Source of the DNA: Gammaproteobacteria bacterium
GTDB taxonomy: Bacteria > Pseudomonadota > Gammaproteobacteria > Eutrophobiales > Eutrophobiaceae
Direction of reading: 5' to 3'
Length of the DNA: 64,000 nt
NCBI GenBank assembly: GCA_026710545.1
Contig: JAPOQU010000124.1
Coordinates: 124,001-188,000, forward strand
Part shown: positions 23,122 through 33,183 of the stretch, one piece after another
How the letters are laid out: each line of letters starts with the position of its first letter
How positions within the stretch are numbered: the first letter of the stretch is position 1
The notes under the pieces: model-generated
Database searches by the model: none
The model's input: the letters and a program-made list of their open reading frames with translations, nothing else
What the model was told of the DNA's origin: nothing
Position numbers and translations under genes: made by a program

Positions 23122-24375
23122 CTACAGTAACGGCAGCGGTTGAACCAGGAATGGCGTGACGCCGAGTTCGCCGATTGAGCGCAGGTGTTCTCCGGAACCT
23201 GCATCATAGATATCCAGGGCGCTCAAATCCTCGGTGATGGCGTAGAGGAGCGGGTTGTCATCCTGGCTCACGGCTATTGAGAGACTTGGCTGCCTGGTAG
23301 TTATTTTTTCTACCCGCGCCCGGGTTTCCAGATCATAGACCCAGATCTCAGTTCCCGGTAATTCGTAGGTGAAGAAATCGCCCTGGTGCATCACCATGTA
23401 GAGGCGTTGCCTGGCGCTATGCAGGGTAACAGGCTGCATCCCGCCGATACGCCAGTTTTCCGCCTTGTCCTGCTCATCCAGGTAACTCCAGGTATCGGCA
23501 AAGACCGGTCCGTCTGCGGATATTTCAACAGGATGAACCTCTCCCAGCACCGACATGAAATACCAGGTATCGCCATGCCGTACGCCGGTTTCCAGGATCG
23601 GGTCCTCAAGCGCGTTGAAAAAAGGTTCGCTTCTTTGCACACTGGCTTGCGTGCCTTCATCGGTAAGGTGGATCAGCAACAGCGCACCGTCGCTGCACAG
23701 CGCAAAAAACCGCCTGTCGCCCGCGGCATAAGCCATCGCGCAACCCGGCGTTATAACTTCCCCGGCAAAACGGCGATGCTCGACATCCACGATACTCAGT
23801 GAGGCTGCCGGTGTCAGGTTGAAAACGGCCATGAACCGGTCATCGTCGGTCAATGCCGAATCAGCCAGTCTCGGCAGGGTGGATACGCGTTTGGCGGGAA
23901 TTTCTATCTCTGCGACCGGGGTTAACTTGAACGGGTCATAAATACTGACGACGTCGGTGCGTGCGCCGCGCGTATGCCTCGAATAGTAGGTTTCGGCCGA
24001 ATAGACTTCCCGGTAGTGGCCCGGTATGTTCAGCGCGTTGAAGGAGTAACCGGTACTCAGTAATCCCATCATCCGGCCCGTGTCTCCGTCATACAGGTAG
24101 GCGCGCCCGTCCGGCATTGAAGATGCCGCCATGTCGTAAATCCAGACCCAGTGCGGATGCGGCGTCTCCGGTAGCGCCGTTACCTTGCCGAAAATATCAT
24201 TGGATAAAGGCGCCTTGCTCACGTCTACATACGCGTCGCCGGCGTCGGCAGCCGTTGCAGATGAAGCGGGTTCATCTGCCGGTTGTTGCGCGTCACAACC
24301 TGCCAGTATAAGGAGAAAAAGACCGTACAGCCACAATTTTCTCCAGGAAGCAGAATATTTATCCATGGGATACAT
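23122..24375 (-). CDS. TTQ amine dehydrogenase heavy (alpha) chain, beta-propeller, predicted lipoprotein
   Basis: Immediately upstream of the light chain; FGKVTALPETPHPHWVWIYDMAASSMPDGRAYLYDGDTGRMMGLLSTGYSFNAL is MADH/AADH heavy-chain-like; lipobox LILAGC. Confidence 0.85.
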   Translation of the reverse strand: MYPMDKYSASWRKLWLYGLFLLILAGCDAQQPADEPASSATAADAGDAYVDVSKAPLSNDIFGKVTALPETPHPHWVWIYDMAASSMPDGRAYLYDGDTGRMMGLLSTGYSFNALNIPGHYREVYSAETYYSRHTRGARTDVVSIYDPFKLTPVAEIEIPAKRVSTLPRLADSALTDDDRFMAVFNLTPAASLSIVDVEHRRFAGEVITPGCAMAYAAGDRRFFALCSDGALLLIHLTDEGTQASVQRSEPFFNALEDPILETGVRHGDTWYFMSVLGEVHPVEISADGPVFADTWSYLDEQDKAENWRIGGMQPVTLHSARQRLYMVMHQGDFFTYELPGTEIWVYDLETRARVEKITTRQPSLSIAVSQDDNPLLYAITEDLSALDIYDAGSGEHLRSIGELGVTPFLVQPLPLL

Positions 24376-24474
24376 AAGCGTTATTTAACCGTACTGTTAT
24401 CATGTATAAAACCTTTATGGGTTTCAAGGACTTTAACTCAGTCTCTTGCGGGAGAATGTGAATAACGGAAAATA

Positions 24475-25299
24475 TTATTTGTCGACGAGTAAGAAATCTG
24501 CAATAGCCTGGGCCGTCTCTGCGGGGCGCTCGATTGAAATGAAATGCCCGCAGTTTTCCAGCACGTCCAGCGTTGAATCGGGGATTAACCTGTGCAGGTC
24601 CGTCATACCGAGGCCGCTCGGAGACGTTTGCATCGGTGTCATGATATCTTCATCGGTACCGAGCAGCAGGGTCGGCGCTTGAATGCTTGCTGCCTCCGCA
24701 CTGATGTCCAGGTTTTCTATTAATGTGAGATCACGGAGAAACTCCATGGGCGTCATGCCCTGCAGCGCGTAGACAAACGCATCCACCGTGTTTTCGCTCC
24801 CGGGCCTGTCCCAGAAACCCCGTGAGAAGCCCTGGTGGCTGGTGACCAGGGCCAGGGCCTCGACCCCGGCTACGGCGGCCATCCTCCAGGTTTTGAAGAT
24901 AACATGGCTTGCCCGGTCAAATTTGGCGAAGGAGCAGGTGATGGCCAGCCTGTCGATAAGTTCCGGCCGCGTTCCGGCAAGCACCATTGCAACGCATCCG
25001 CCCATCGACGTCCCATGCACGTGTACCGGCGCAAGTTCAAGGGTCTCAATGAATTGCGCCACGCTGTCGGCAAAATAACCAATACCGCGCTCACCGGGTG
25101 CGCATTCGGACTCGCCGTATCCGGGCAGGTCGATATCGTAAGTGTGCAGGCGTTTCGACAAATGGGGAGTCAGCAGGTCGAAATTGTTGTGTCCGGTACC
25201 CAACCCGTGGATCTGGACAACGGTGACGGGATTGTCTTGACCTGCCTCCCTGTAGGAAGTGGAAACGCCTGAGGCCATGTTGATTTGGGCAATGCGCAT
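24475..25299 (-). CDS. Alpha/beta hydrolase
   Basis: VQIHGLGTGHNNFDLLTPHL, HGTSMGG nucleophile elbow, C-terminal NCGHFISIERP. Confidence 0.88.
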   Translation of the reverse strand: MRIAQINMASGVSTSYREAGQDNPVTVVQIHGLGTGHNNFDLLTPHLSKRLHTYDIDLPGYGESECAPGERGIGYFADSVAQFIETLELAPVHVHGTSMGGCVAMVLAGTRPELIDRLAITCSFAKFDRASHVIFKTWRMAAVAGVEALALVTSHQGFSRGFWDRPGSENTVDAFVYALQGMTPMEFLRDLTLIENLDISAEAASIQAPTLLLGTDEDIMTPMQTSPSGLGMTDLHRLIPDSTLDVLENCGHFISIERPAETAQAIADFLLVDK

Positions 25300-25328
25300 C
25301 GTGAAATCGTCTCAGGGGTTATCTTTAT

Positions 25329-26399
25329 TCACTTGGAGGAGCAGAGTCTCGCCACCCGCGGCATGACTTCTTCGGCGAAACGCCGCATCTCACGCTCAAA
25401 CGGCTGAAACTCGAGCAGCATTATTTCAATACCCGCATCATGAAACGCGGCGATGCGCCTGGCAACTTCATCGTATGAACCGGTGAAACCGCAACCGGTG
25501 CCGTTGCCGACGCCGATACCCGGTACCTTGGCTATCACTTTGGAGGTGACGACTTCCGGGTCCGCATTCCTGTGCAGCGCCTCATAGACTTCCCTGTCCT
25601 TTTCACGCAGTTCAAAGGCATAAGCGAGCGCCTCTTCTGCCTCGGACTGTGTCGGACGCGCGAAGGGAAATGCCGAAACCCCGTAACTGAGTGGTGTGCC
25701 GCTGCGCGGGCGCTTGCGCATGGCGGCTATCTTTCCGGCGACATCTTCCAACGGTTGCCCGAACATGAACCAGGTATCGCACAACTCGACGGTGAGATTG
25801 AGCGCCGCTTCCGACTCGCCGCCCGAGTAAAGCAATGGCCGTGGCCGCCATTTTGACGCTGGTTTAAACTGGTAACCGTCCAGCTTGAAATTATCGCCGT
25901 CTACGGTTACCTGTTCGCCTGATATCAGCCTCTTGACGACTCGCAGCCATTCCCCGCCGTAGACGTAGCGTTCGTCGTGCGGGGGGAAAGGGATTCCCGC
26001 TTTCTCGAACTCGGGGCGGAACCACGCATTGACGAAATTGAGCGAAAAACGTCCCTCGCTGATCTCTTCCAGTTGCAACGCCATCTTTGCGAACACGGCC
26101 GGGTGGAACAGGTAAGGCTTGATTGCAGCGATAATCTCGATGTTGTCCGTAAGTGCTGCGAGTGCGCCACAGGAAGTCAAGGTTTCCAGTTGGTCGAACT
26201 CGTCTCCGAAGGGGTTGACGATGTGCTGGGCAACGAGTACGGAGTCGATGCCGAGAGCCTCCGCCTCAAGCACCAGGTCCCGGTTGCGCGCCCAGGATGC
26301 GTCAGGCGGGTCTTCCGGATGATGGAGAGATGCCGAAGTGCCGTAGACGACCGCCCAGATCCCGAACCGGGGGCCGGGGCGTTTCGTTGCCGATGTCAT
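25329..26399 (-). CDS. LLM class flavin-dependent monooxygenase
   Basis: FGIWAVVYG..EALGIDSVLVAQH..ALAALTDNIEIIAAIKPYLFHPAVFAKMALQLEEISEGRFSLNFVNAW. Confidence 0.88.
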   Translation of the reverse strand: MTSATKRPGPRFGIWAVVYGTSASLHHPEDPPDASWARNRDLVLEAEALGIDSVLVAQHIVNPFGDEFDQLETLTSCGALAALTDNIEIIAAIKPYLFHPAVFAKMALQLEEISEGRFSLNFVNAWFRPEFEKAGIPFPPHDERYVYGGEWLRVVKRLISGEQVTVDGDNFKLDGYQFKPASKWRPRPLLYSGGESEAALNLTVELCDTWFMFGQPLEDVAGKIAAMRKRPRSGTPLSYGVSAFPFARPTQSEAEEALAYAFELREKDREVYEALHRNADPEVVTSKVIAKVPGIGVGNGTGCGFTGSYDEVARRIAAFHDAGIEIMLLEFQPFEREMRRFAEEVMPRVARLCSSK

Positions 26400-26538
26400 A
26401 GTTCAGTTCTGCCCTGTATTGAACAACTGTGCAATCAGGAAATGGGTAATTCCGTTTTTTACCGCTATCATTATAAAAGATTTAAATACAGGCGTATCAA
26501 AATAAATAATATCGTGTTTTCCATGATGTTGCTTTAAT

Positions 26539-28854
26539 ATGGAACACGAAAAACAGAATTTGCCTTTATCAGATGGGGGGCGAGCGATGATGCGAGCAAG
26601 AACAAAATACCTGTTGAATTTCGGGATAACGGTATTACTGGCAGCCGGCACTAATGCATGGACACAGATACTCGAGGAAGTCGTAGTTACTGCCCAGAAA
26701 CGTGAACAAAATCTGCAGGACGTCGGTATTTCAATTTCCGCCCTGTCCGGTTCTGACCTGCAGGGCTACGGCCTGACCAGGGCCACCGAGCTTACCACAA
26801 AAGTCCCGAATTTAGGGCTGTACATGCCTTATGGTCCCGGAAGCAGCGGCAACGTGATCCTGCGGGGGATCGGCCTGAACGACTTCGGTGAAGGTCATGA
26901 AGCCCCGGTGACCTTGTACGTGGATGAGTTTTATCTGGTGTCCGTGCCCGCCGTTGATTTCTCCATGTTCGATATCGAACGGGCGGAAGTGTTGCGCGGA
27001 CCGCAGGGCACGCTGTTCGGCAGAAACGCCACTGCCGGGCTGGTGCATTATGTCACCGCCAAACCGACATTCGAACGCCAGGGGTTTATTTCACTGGGCG
27101 GTGGCCGCTTTGATGAAATTAAGGCGGAAGGCGGTATCGGCGGTGCACTGACCGACAAGGTGGCCGGACGTCTTTCTTTCCTGTCCCACCACAACAAAGG
27201 CTATATTTCAAACCTGGACCCGGATTTGGGTAACGGCGGACAGGCCGGTACCGATGCTGTTCGAGCCCAGCTCCTGTTTGAACCGGGCAACGATTGGCGT
27301 ATCAATATAAAGGGAGAATACACCGACGCTTCGAACCGGCACATGTACTACGGATCTGTGCCGATTATCCGTGATCCCGTCTCCGGTGTCGGCATCGTGG
27401 ATCCCGACGGTACCGACTTTGCCGGTTATAACGCACAAAATTTCGGCATTGCTTCAAGCAACGAATCGTTCACCAGTGAACCGCAAACCCTGGATCAGGA
27501 TGGCTGGAGCCTGCTTGCGCGAATTGAAAAGGACTTTGGAGACATCACGCTGACTTCATTGACCGGTTACCTCAAACTTGACCGCGAACTTGTAGAGGAT
27601 TGTGACGCCAGCCCCAATCGTCTTTGCTTCGCGGATTTCCCGTATGAATCAGACTGGGTAACGACAGAACTGCGCGCGGCAAAAACCGCAGGGAATTTTA
27701 CCTGGACCGTTGGCGCTTATTACATGCACCAGGATGCGGATAACTTCCCGACTGCAACATTCAACATTCCTATTTTCGGGCCGACTGCTACAGACCCTGA
27801 GACCGGCTTGTACAACGGGCTTTTCTTTCCAATTTCCCTGGCCGGGGACTGGACACAATCGACCGAGTCATATTCGGCTTTCGGACAGTTTGAATATAAC
27901 GTGGAGCGCTGGACCTTGATCGGAGGACTGCGCGTCGGTCGTGACAAGAAGAATTTTCACGAGCGGGACAATGCAACACTGCGTTCCTGTCCCGGCTTCC
28001 CTATCCCGTCCAACTGCTTCCTGCCGCCTGACGGACCCGGTATTCCGAACCCTTATCGGGACACTTACAAGGAAACACTCCTGTCATGGCGGGTCGGGGC
28101 CAACTTCGAAGTAAACGATAACGTATTGTTATTTGCATCGATTTCCAGCAGCAGCAAGGCCGGAGGTTTCAACAATGGCTTCTACTCACCCCAGATAGCA
28201 TCGGATACCAGCCTGATACCTTATGACTCCGAAACCAACGTGGCTTATGAAATTGGTGAAAAAGCGTCATTCATGGATGGGCGGCTGCGCGTAAACGGAT
28301 CGTTGTTCTATTACGATTACAGCGATTTCCAGGTGTTCAACTTTTTGGGTCTGGGCGGCCTGGTTGAAAACACCGACGCAACAACCTATGGCGCGGAGAT
28401 GGAAGTTGATATGGCGGTCTCGGATTACGTTCGCCTGCGCGGTGGAATCGGACTGCTCGAAACCGACGTGGAAGACGTAAAAGGGCCCTTCCCGACCTAC
28501 ATAGCCGATCGGGATATGGCGATGGCGCCCACCGTCAGCGCCAACGGCGCCATCAATATTCGTGTGCCGCTACAGGGTGAATTCACACTTGATTTGCAAT
28601 GGGACTGGAGCTACCTGGATGAGCGCTATTCAACCAACTTCGGCGAACCGGCAACACTTCTACCGGATGAATTCAAGCATAACGTCCTTGTCACCCTGGG
28701 TATTAACGAAAACTGGGAATTGCGCGGCTATGTGAGGAATATTTCCGATAAAAGAACACTGTACCGGCAGGCAACTTTTCATGATCTCGGATACGCACAG
28801 AAGATCTTTGCACCGCCGAGAATCTACGGCGCAACACTGACCTACTCTTTTTGA
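26539..28854 (+). CDS. TonB-dependent outer membrane receptor (start likely near 26587)
   Basis: Signal peptide, TonB-box/plug LEEVVVTAQKREQNLQDVGISISALSG, NVILRGIGLND, RGPQGTLFGRNATAG, C-terminal aromatic YSF. Confidence 0.93.
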   Translation: MEHEKQNLPLSDGGRAMMRARTKYLLNFGITVLLAAGTNAWTQILEEVVVTAQKREQNLQDVGISISALSGSDLQGYGLTRATELTTKVPNLGLYMPYGPGSSGNVILRGIGLNDFGEGHEAPVTLYVDEFYLVSVPAVDFSMFDIERAEVLRGPQGTLFGRNATAGLVHYVTAKPTFERQGFISLGGGRFDEIKAEGGIGGALTDKVAGRLSFLSHHNKGYISNLDPDLGNGGQAGTDAVRAQLLFEPGNDWRINIKGEYTDASNRHMYYGSVPIIRDPVSGVGIVDPDGTDFAGYNAQNFGIASSNESFTSEPQTLDQDGWSLLARIEKDFGDITLTSLTGYLKLDRELVEDCDASPNRLCFADFPYESDWVTTELRAAKTAGNFTWTVGAYYMHQDADNFPTATFNIPIFGPTATDPETGLYNGLFFPISLAGDWTQSTESYSAFGQFEYNVERWTLIGGLRVGRDKKNFHERDNATLRSCPGFPIPSNCFLPPDGPGIPNPYRDTYKETLLSWRVGANFEVNDNVLLFASISSSSKAGGFNNGFYSPQIASDTSLIPYDSETNVAYEIGEKASFMDGRLRVNGSLFYYDYSDFQVFNFLGLGGLVENTDATTYGAEMEVDMAVSDYVRLRGGIGLLETDVEDVKGPFPTYIADRDMAMAPTVSANGAINIRVPLQGEFTLDLQWDWSYLDERYSTNFGEPATLLPDEFKHNVLVTLGINENWELRGYVRNISDKRTLYRQATFHDLGYAQKIFAPPRIYGATLTYSF

Positions 28855-28934
28855 AGATAAGGCACATTCCGGGGGGTGTGCACCTGGAAATCGCCTGCCT
28901 GCCCTTGTGAACCGGAATAGCAGGGGCGGAAACA

Positions 28935-31229
28935 TCAACCCTGTTTTTCTTTCTCCACGATGGCCTCGAGCACTTCTTCCGGGCTGACTGGTATCCTGTT
29001 AAACGGTTTGCCCAGTGCGTCGCTTACCGCGCAGGCGATTACGGCAGGAGCCAGGATTATTGCCGGCTCTCCTACACCTTTGGCGCCGAACGGACCAAGG
29101 GAATGGGGGTGTTCCATGGTAATGATTTCCACTTCAGGCATGTCCACCGCGAGGGGCAGCCGGTAGGCTTCCAGTGACCTTTCCAGGTAGCGCGCCCCGC
29201 GGATGCGCAGGCTTTCATACAGAGCATGCCCTATTCCCTGTACCACTGCGCCCTGTATCTGTCCTCTGACGCCTGCCGGGTTGATGACCCGCCCTACTTC
29301 CTGGACAACAATATAGCGTACTACACGAACATTCCCGGTTACCGGGTTCACCTCGACTTCAGCGAAATGAACGTGGTAGGTAGGTGTAGGGAAATACGGA
29401 AACAGCATGCCGCTGGCACAACCCGGATTGAATGGAACGGGTTCCGTCGTATAACTTCCACTCGCCGACAACGGGCCGCGGCTCCATGTAGCAGCCGTTG
29501 CGATATCACCCAGAGGCATGCGGGAAGTCGGGTCTCCGACAACACCGACCTGACCGTCAACCATTTCGAGGTCATCCTTGCCGGCTTCCAGCATGCCGGC
29601 GGCAACATCGAAAATCATGCCTTTCAACTCGTCTGCAGCGATTCCTGCAGCGCGCCCGACAATATGTGTAGTGCGACTGCCCTGTGAACCGCCATCGTAC
29701 CCGGCAACATCAGTATCCGGCATGGTTACTACGATATCGTCTGCGGTCAGGCCAAAATGTTCGGCAACGATTTGCGTGATGCCCATGGAAACGGCGCCTG
29801 ATCCGTTGTCTGTTGCGGCGGTGACGACTGTTATTGAACCGTCTTCATTCAGTTTCAACTGCACGGAACCCGGCATGGAATTGGTAATCCATGTGCCTGC
29901 AGCGATGCCGATGCCATGCCAGTTTTTTTTATTTTTGTCCTGCTGTTTCCAGGGCGCGGCTTCTTCCATTTTTTCGAATCCTTTCCTCAGTAAATCAGCG
30001 TCATCAAGCACCTGCCCGTTCAACAGGGAGTCACCACTCTTCACCAGGTTATTGAGGCGGTATTCACGGCGATCGACCCCAAGTTCATCGGCAATGTGAT
30101 CCATATGCCGTTCCTGGAAAGCACTGAAATAAACACCACAGACTCCGCGCATGGCACCTGTCGGCGCGGTGTTTGTATATACCAGGCGCGCAATTACGCG
30201 GATGTTGCCGACTTTGTAGACGGACCCTGCCAGGTGGAAGATAACACTTGGCATAAACGCCATTTCACCCGAATACGCGCCATTATCCATGTGGCAGATA
30301 AGTTCGCGACCAAGCAGGTTTCCCTGTTTGTCCAGCGCAGAGCGTATTTTCATGGTTGCATTTTCACGGCTGGGACAGGTCAACATGTCCTCGGTACGAT
30401 TATTGACCAGTTTTACCGGCCGCCCCCCTGCGAGCTTTGACATAATGGCTGCATAGGGTTCCAGCCCCGTATCGAGTTTTGCGCCGAACCCCCCGCCGAT
30501 GGAATGGCCGATAACACGCACCTGCGAAGGACGCACAGCAAGATATTGCGCGACACGATCCCTGATATTAAACGGATATTGATGGCCTGTATGAATGGTA
30601 TAGCGGCCGTCGCGGTAAATACCGACGGCGCTCTTGGGTTCAATATAGGCCTGGTACTGGCGATTACTGGTAAATTCATCTTCAACGATAAGATCGGCAT
30701 TTTGGAAGGCAACATCGACATCATCGTTATCCGCCACCAGTTCGGACGCTATGTTTCCGTAGCGCGGGTAATCTTCACCACTGGTTGGTTGATAGGATTT
30801 CCATTCCGGATGCACCAGGGGCGCATTTTCGGTGAGAGCAGCTTTCATGTCACCCACCGCTTCTGTCTCTGCAATGTCCAGCTTTATGGCGGCTATAGCG
30901 GCTTTTGCCTGTTCCGGCGTATCAGCGGCAACGCCGGCAAGGGGTTCGCCTTCAAAGCGTACCTGCTTCCCGGCAAACAGAGGCGTCTCACGCAGGACCC
31001 ATCCCGCCAGCGTATCGGGCACGTCTCTTGCCGTTACGACGCATCTTACCCCGGGTAACGACTCTGCCGCGGCCGTATCTATGGCTTTGATCCGGCCGGC
31101 CGGAACCGGCGACCGCAACAGTGCACCATGGAGCAGGTCCCTGGCGTCGTAATCAACCGTATACCTGGCTTCACCGGTAAGTTTGCCCGCGGCGTCGGTC
31201 CGAACCAGGCTTTCACCCAATACGCTCAT
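28935..31229 (-). CDS. Xanthine dehydrogenase/CoxL family molybdopterin-binding subunit
   Basis: GEARYTVDYDARDLLHGALLRSPVPAGRIKAIDTAAAESLPGVRCVVTARDVP; GHSIGGGFGAK; PFGAKGVGEPAIILAPAVIACAVSDALG. Confidence 0.92.
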   Translation of the reverse strand: MSVLGESLVRTDAAGKLTGEARYTVDYDARDLLHGALLRSPVPAGRIKAIDTAAAESLPGVRCVVTARDVPDTLAGWVLRETPLFAGKQVRFEGEPLAGVAADTPEQAKAAIAAIKLDIAETEAVGDMKAALTENAPLVHPEWKSYQPTSGEDYPRYGNIASELVADNDDVDVAFQNADLIVEDEFTSNRQYQAYIEPKSAVGIYRDGRYTIHTGHQYPFNIRDRVAQYLAVRPSQVRVIGHSIGGGFGAKLDTGLEPYAAIMSKLAGGRPVKLVNNRTEDMLTCPSRENATMKIRSALDKQGNLLGRELICHMDNGAYSGEMAFMPSVIFHLAGSVYKVGNIRVIARLVYTNTAPTGAMRGVCGVYFSAFQERHMDHIADELGVDRREYRLNNLVKSGDSLLNGQVLDDADLLRKGFEKMEEAAPWKQQDKNKKNWHGIGIAAGTWITNSMPGSVQLKLNEDGSITVVTAATDNGSGAVSMGITQIVAEHFGLTADDIVVTMPDTDVAGYDGGSQGSRTTHIVGRAAGIAADELKGMIFDVAAGMLEAGKDDLEMVDGQVGVVGDPTSRMPLGDIATAATWSRGPLSASGSYTTEPVPFNPGCASGMLFPYFPTPTYHVHFAEVEVNPVTGNVRVVRYIVVQEVGRVINPAGVRGQIQGAVVQGIGHALYESLRIRGARYLERSLEAYRLPLAVDMPEVEIITMEHPHSLGPFGAKGVGEPAIILAPAVIACAVSDALGKPFNRIPVSPEEVLEAIVEKEKQG

Positions 31230-31693
31230 TCGCCTGATCTCTGCTCTACGTGCCTTGCAACGGCTTCTTCAATCTGTGCATACCCTGTGCATCGGCAAAT
31301 ATTACCCGATAACGCATCACGAACCAGGTCACGGTCAGGGTGCGGGTATTTATCCAGCAATGCTGTCAGCATCATCAGGAAACCAGGCGTACAAAAGCCG
31401 CATTGCACCCCGCCGGACTCGGCGAAGGCATTTTGCAGTGAATTAAGACCGGCATTTTTTGCCAGTCCTTCAACGGTTTCTATGTCCGCGTCATACGCTG
31501 CCATTGCCGCATAAATGCAGGAGTCAACCGCCCGGCCATTGACCAGTACGGTACATGCGCCACATTCGCCTTCCCGGCAACCGTCTTTGGTCCCGGTCAG
31601 GCACAAATCGTTCCTCAGCACATCGAGCAGGGTTTCATGTCCTTGCAGTTCCAGGCGTTCGGAGCGCCCGTTGACCCTGAATATCAGTTCCAT
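31226..31693 (-). CDS. 2Fe-2S subunit of molybdenum hydroxylase (CoxS-like; ORF extends to 31726)
   Basis: GTKDGCREGECGACTVLVNG and CGFCTPGFLMMLTALL..GNICRCTGY. Confidence 0.93.
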   Translation of the reverse strand: MELIFRVNGRSERLELQGHETLLDVLRNDLCLTGTKDGCREGECGACTVLVNGRAVDSCIYAAMAAYDADIETVEGLAKNAGLNSLQNAFAESGGVQCGFCTPGFLMMLTALLDKYPHPDRDLVRDALSGNICRCTGYAQIEEAVARHVEQRSGE

Positions 31694-32574
31694 GGCCGTA
31701 AATCCCCCGAAACATTTTCTATGCAACAGGCTATAGCGTGTTTCAGGACGCGCGGGGCAACCATCGAGCGGTATCTTTTAGAAGCCCTGACATCATCGAT
31801 GGGATCGATATGCTTGAGCATTATCTCTCCTGCTTCCTCCAGCAAGGCCTCGCTTATCTCTTCTCCCTGCATGAGGTGTTCCACTTCATACAGGCGTTTC
31901 GGCATGGGACATACCGAGCATATTGCAAGACGCACATCTTCGAGGGTTCTTCCATCTCTGCCCGGTGTCACACAGGCTGCCAGGCCGACGATGGCAACTT
32001 CCGTAGCTGAGCGCCTGCCGACTTTGATATAGCAATCACGGCCCCGCTCCGGGCGCCGGGCAAGCGTTATTCCTGACACTAACTCATCATGTCGCCTGTC
32101 TGTCTGCCTGCGGCCTAGCAAAAACCGTCCCAGTTCAACTGCCCGCGAACCCCCGGATTGACTGACAAGCGTTACCCTGGCATTGTGTATCAGCAAAGGA
32201 GGCAGGGTATCGGCAGCCGGCGATGCATTGACGACATTACCGCCGATTGTGCCCACCATTTGCGTCTGCCATCCCCCTACCTGCGCCGCGGCCTGGCGCA
32301 AGGACCTGTAATTGTCCAGCGAGGTGGATTCTGCAATCTGCCGGTGAGTGCAGAGTGCCCCGATACCTGTTACGCCGTTGCAGGTAATGTTCCGCAGACC
32401 AGGAATATTTTCAATATGCAACAACCGCTGTGCCCTTTGTCCGGATTGTTGCAACTGGACCATCAAGTCCGTCCCTCCGGCAAGAATCTGCAATTCTTCA
32501 CCATGGGCATCCAGTTGTGCCAGGGCTTCCTCTTGCGAAGAAACAGAAATAAATTGCTTGGGCATCTGGCTCAT
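31684..32574 (-). CDS. FAD-binding subunit of molybdenum hydroxylase (CoxM-like)
   Basis: LQILAGGTDLMVQL, TIGGNVVNASPAADTLPPLL. Confidence 0.92.
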   Translation of the reverse strand: MSQMPKQFISVSSQEEALAQLDAHGEELQILAGGTDLMVQLQQSGQRAQRLLHIENIPGLRNITCNGVTGIGALCTHRQIAESTSLDNYRSLRQAAAQVGGWQTQMVGTIGGNVVNASPAADTLPPLLIHNARVTLVSQSGGSRAVELGRFLLGRRQTDRRHDELVSGITLARRPERGRDCYIKVGRRSATEVAIVGLAACVTPGRDGRTLEDVRLAICSVCPMPKRLYEVEHLMQGEEISEALLEEAGEIMLKHIDPIDDVRASKRYRSMVAPRVLKHAIACCIENVSGDLRPWN

Positions 32575-32679
32575 AACCGGGTTATTGATTGTTGCTGTTA
32601 ATTCTGTATTTGCTGATATATTCTAGCGGAGATCGACTAAAATTGGTTATACAAAATCTTTCCAACCGGTACTGTCAAG

Positions 32680-33183
32680 ATGATTAGATGCTACACATCG
32701 GCAATTCTGATAATAGTTTTGTCCTTTTCGATCAGCCCACCTGTATTATCAGGTGATGAAGATTTGACCGCAGCAAAAGACAGGACCAACCTCGAGATTG
32801 TAAAAAATGTATATGATGGTTTTGCAGCAGGCGACATGGAGGTGGTTCTGAAAAATATGAGCGAAAGGATCATCTGGGCTCATCCCGGCAATCCCGGACA
32901 GATACCATTTGCAGGGGAATTCGAAGGAAAGGCAGGGGTCAACCGGTTTTTTGAGATTGTTTTTGAGCAAATAGATGTAATGGAACAAAACATCAAATCA
33001 TTCATCGACGGCGGTGACAGTGTCATCGTAATCGGGTATGAGCATATGAGAGTCAAAAAAACGGGCCGGGAATATAAATCCAACTGGATACACATGTACA
33101 CGCTGGAGGATGGAAAAATAGTTGCCTTCGAAGAATTCATCGACACTGCCGAACTGGTATTTGCGTTCAATTTGCCGCAATAA
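32680..33183 (+). CDS. Exported NTF2/SnoaL-like protein
   Basis: Sec signal peptide MIRCYTSAILIIVLSFSISPPVLSG; VKNVYDGFAAGDMEVVLKNMSERIIWAHPG...FEGKAGVNRFF. Confidence 0.75.
   Translation: MIRCYTSAILIIVLSFSISPPVLSGDEDLTAAKDRTNLEIVKNVYDGFAAGDMEVVLKNMSERIIWAHPGNPGQIPFAGEFEGKAGVNRFFEIVFEQIDVMEQNIKSFIDGGDSVIVIGYEHMRVKKTGREYKSNWIHMYTLEDGKIVAFEEFIDTAELVFAFNLPQ

Noticed and set aside
28935-31229. Carbon monoxide dehydrogenase large subunit
   Set aside because: Neither the form I nor form II CODH active-site motif is present; kept as a generic molybdenum hydroxylase.
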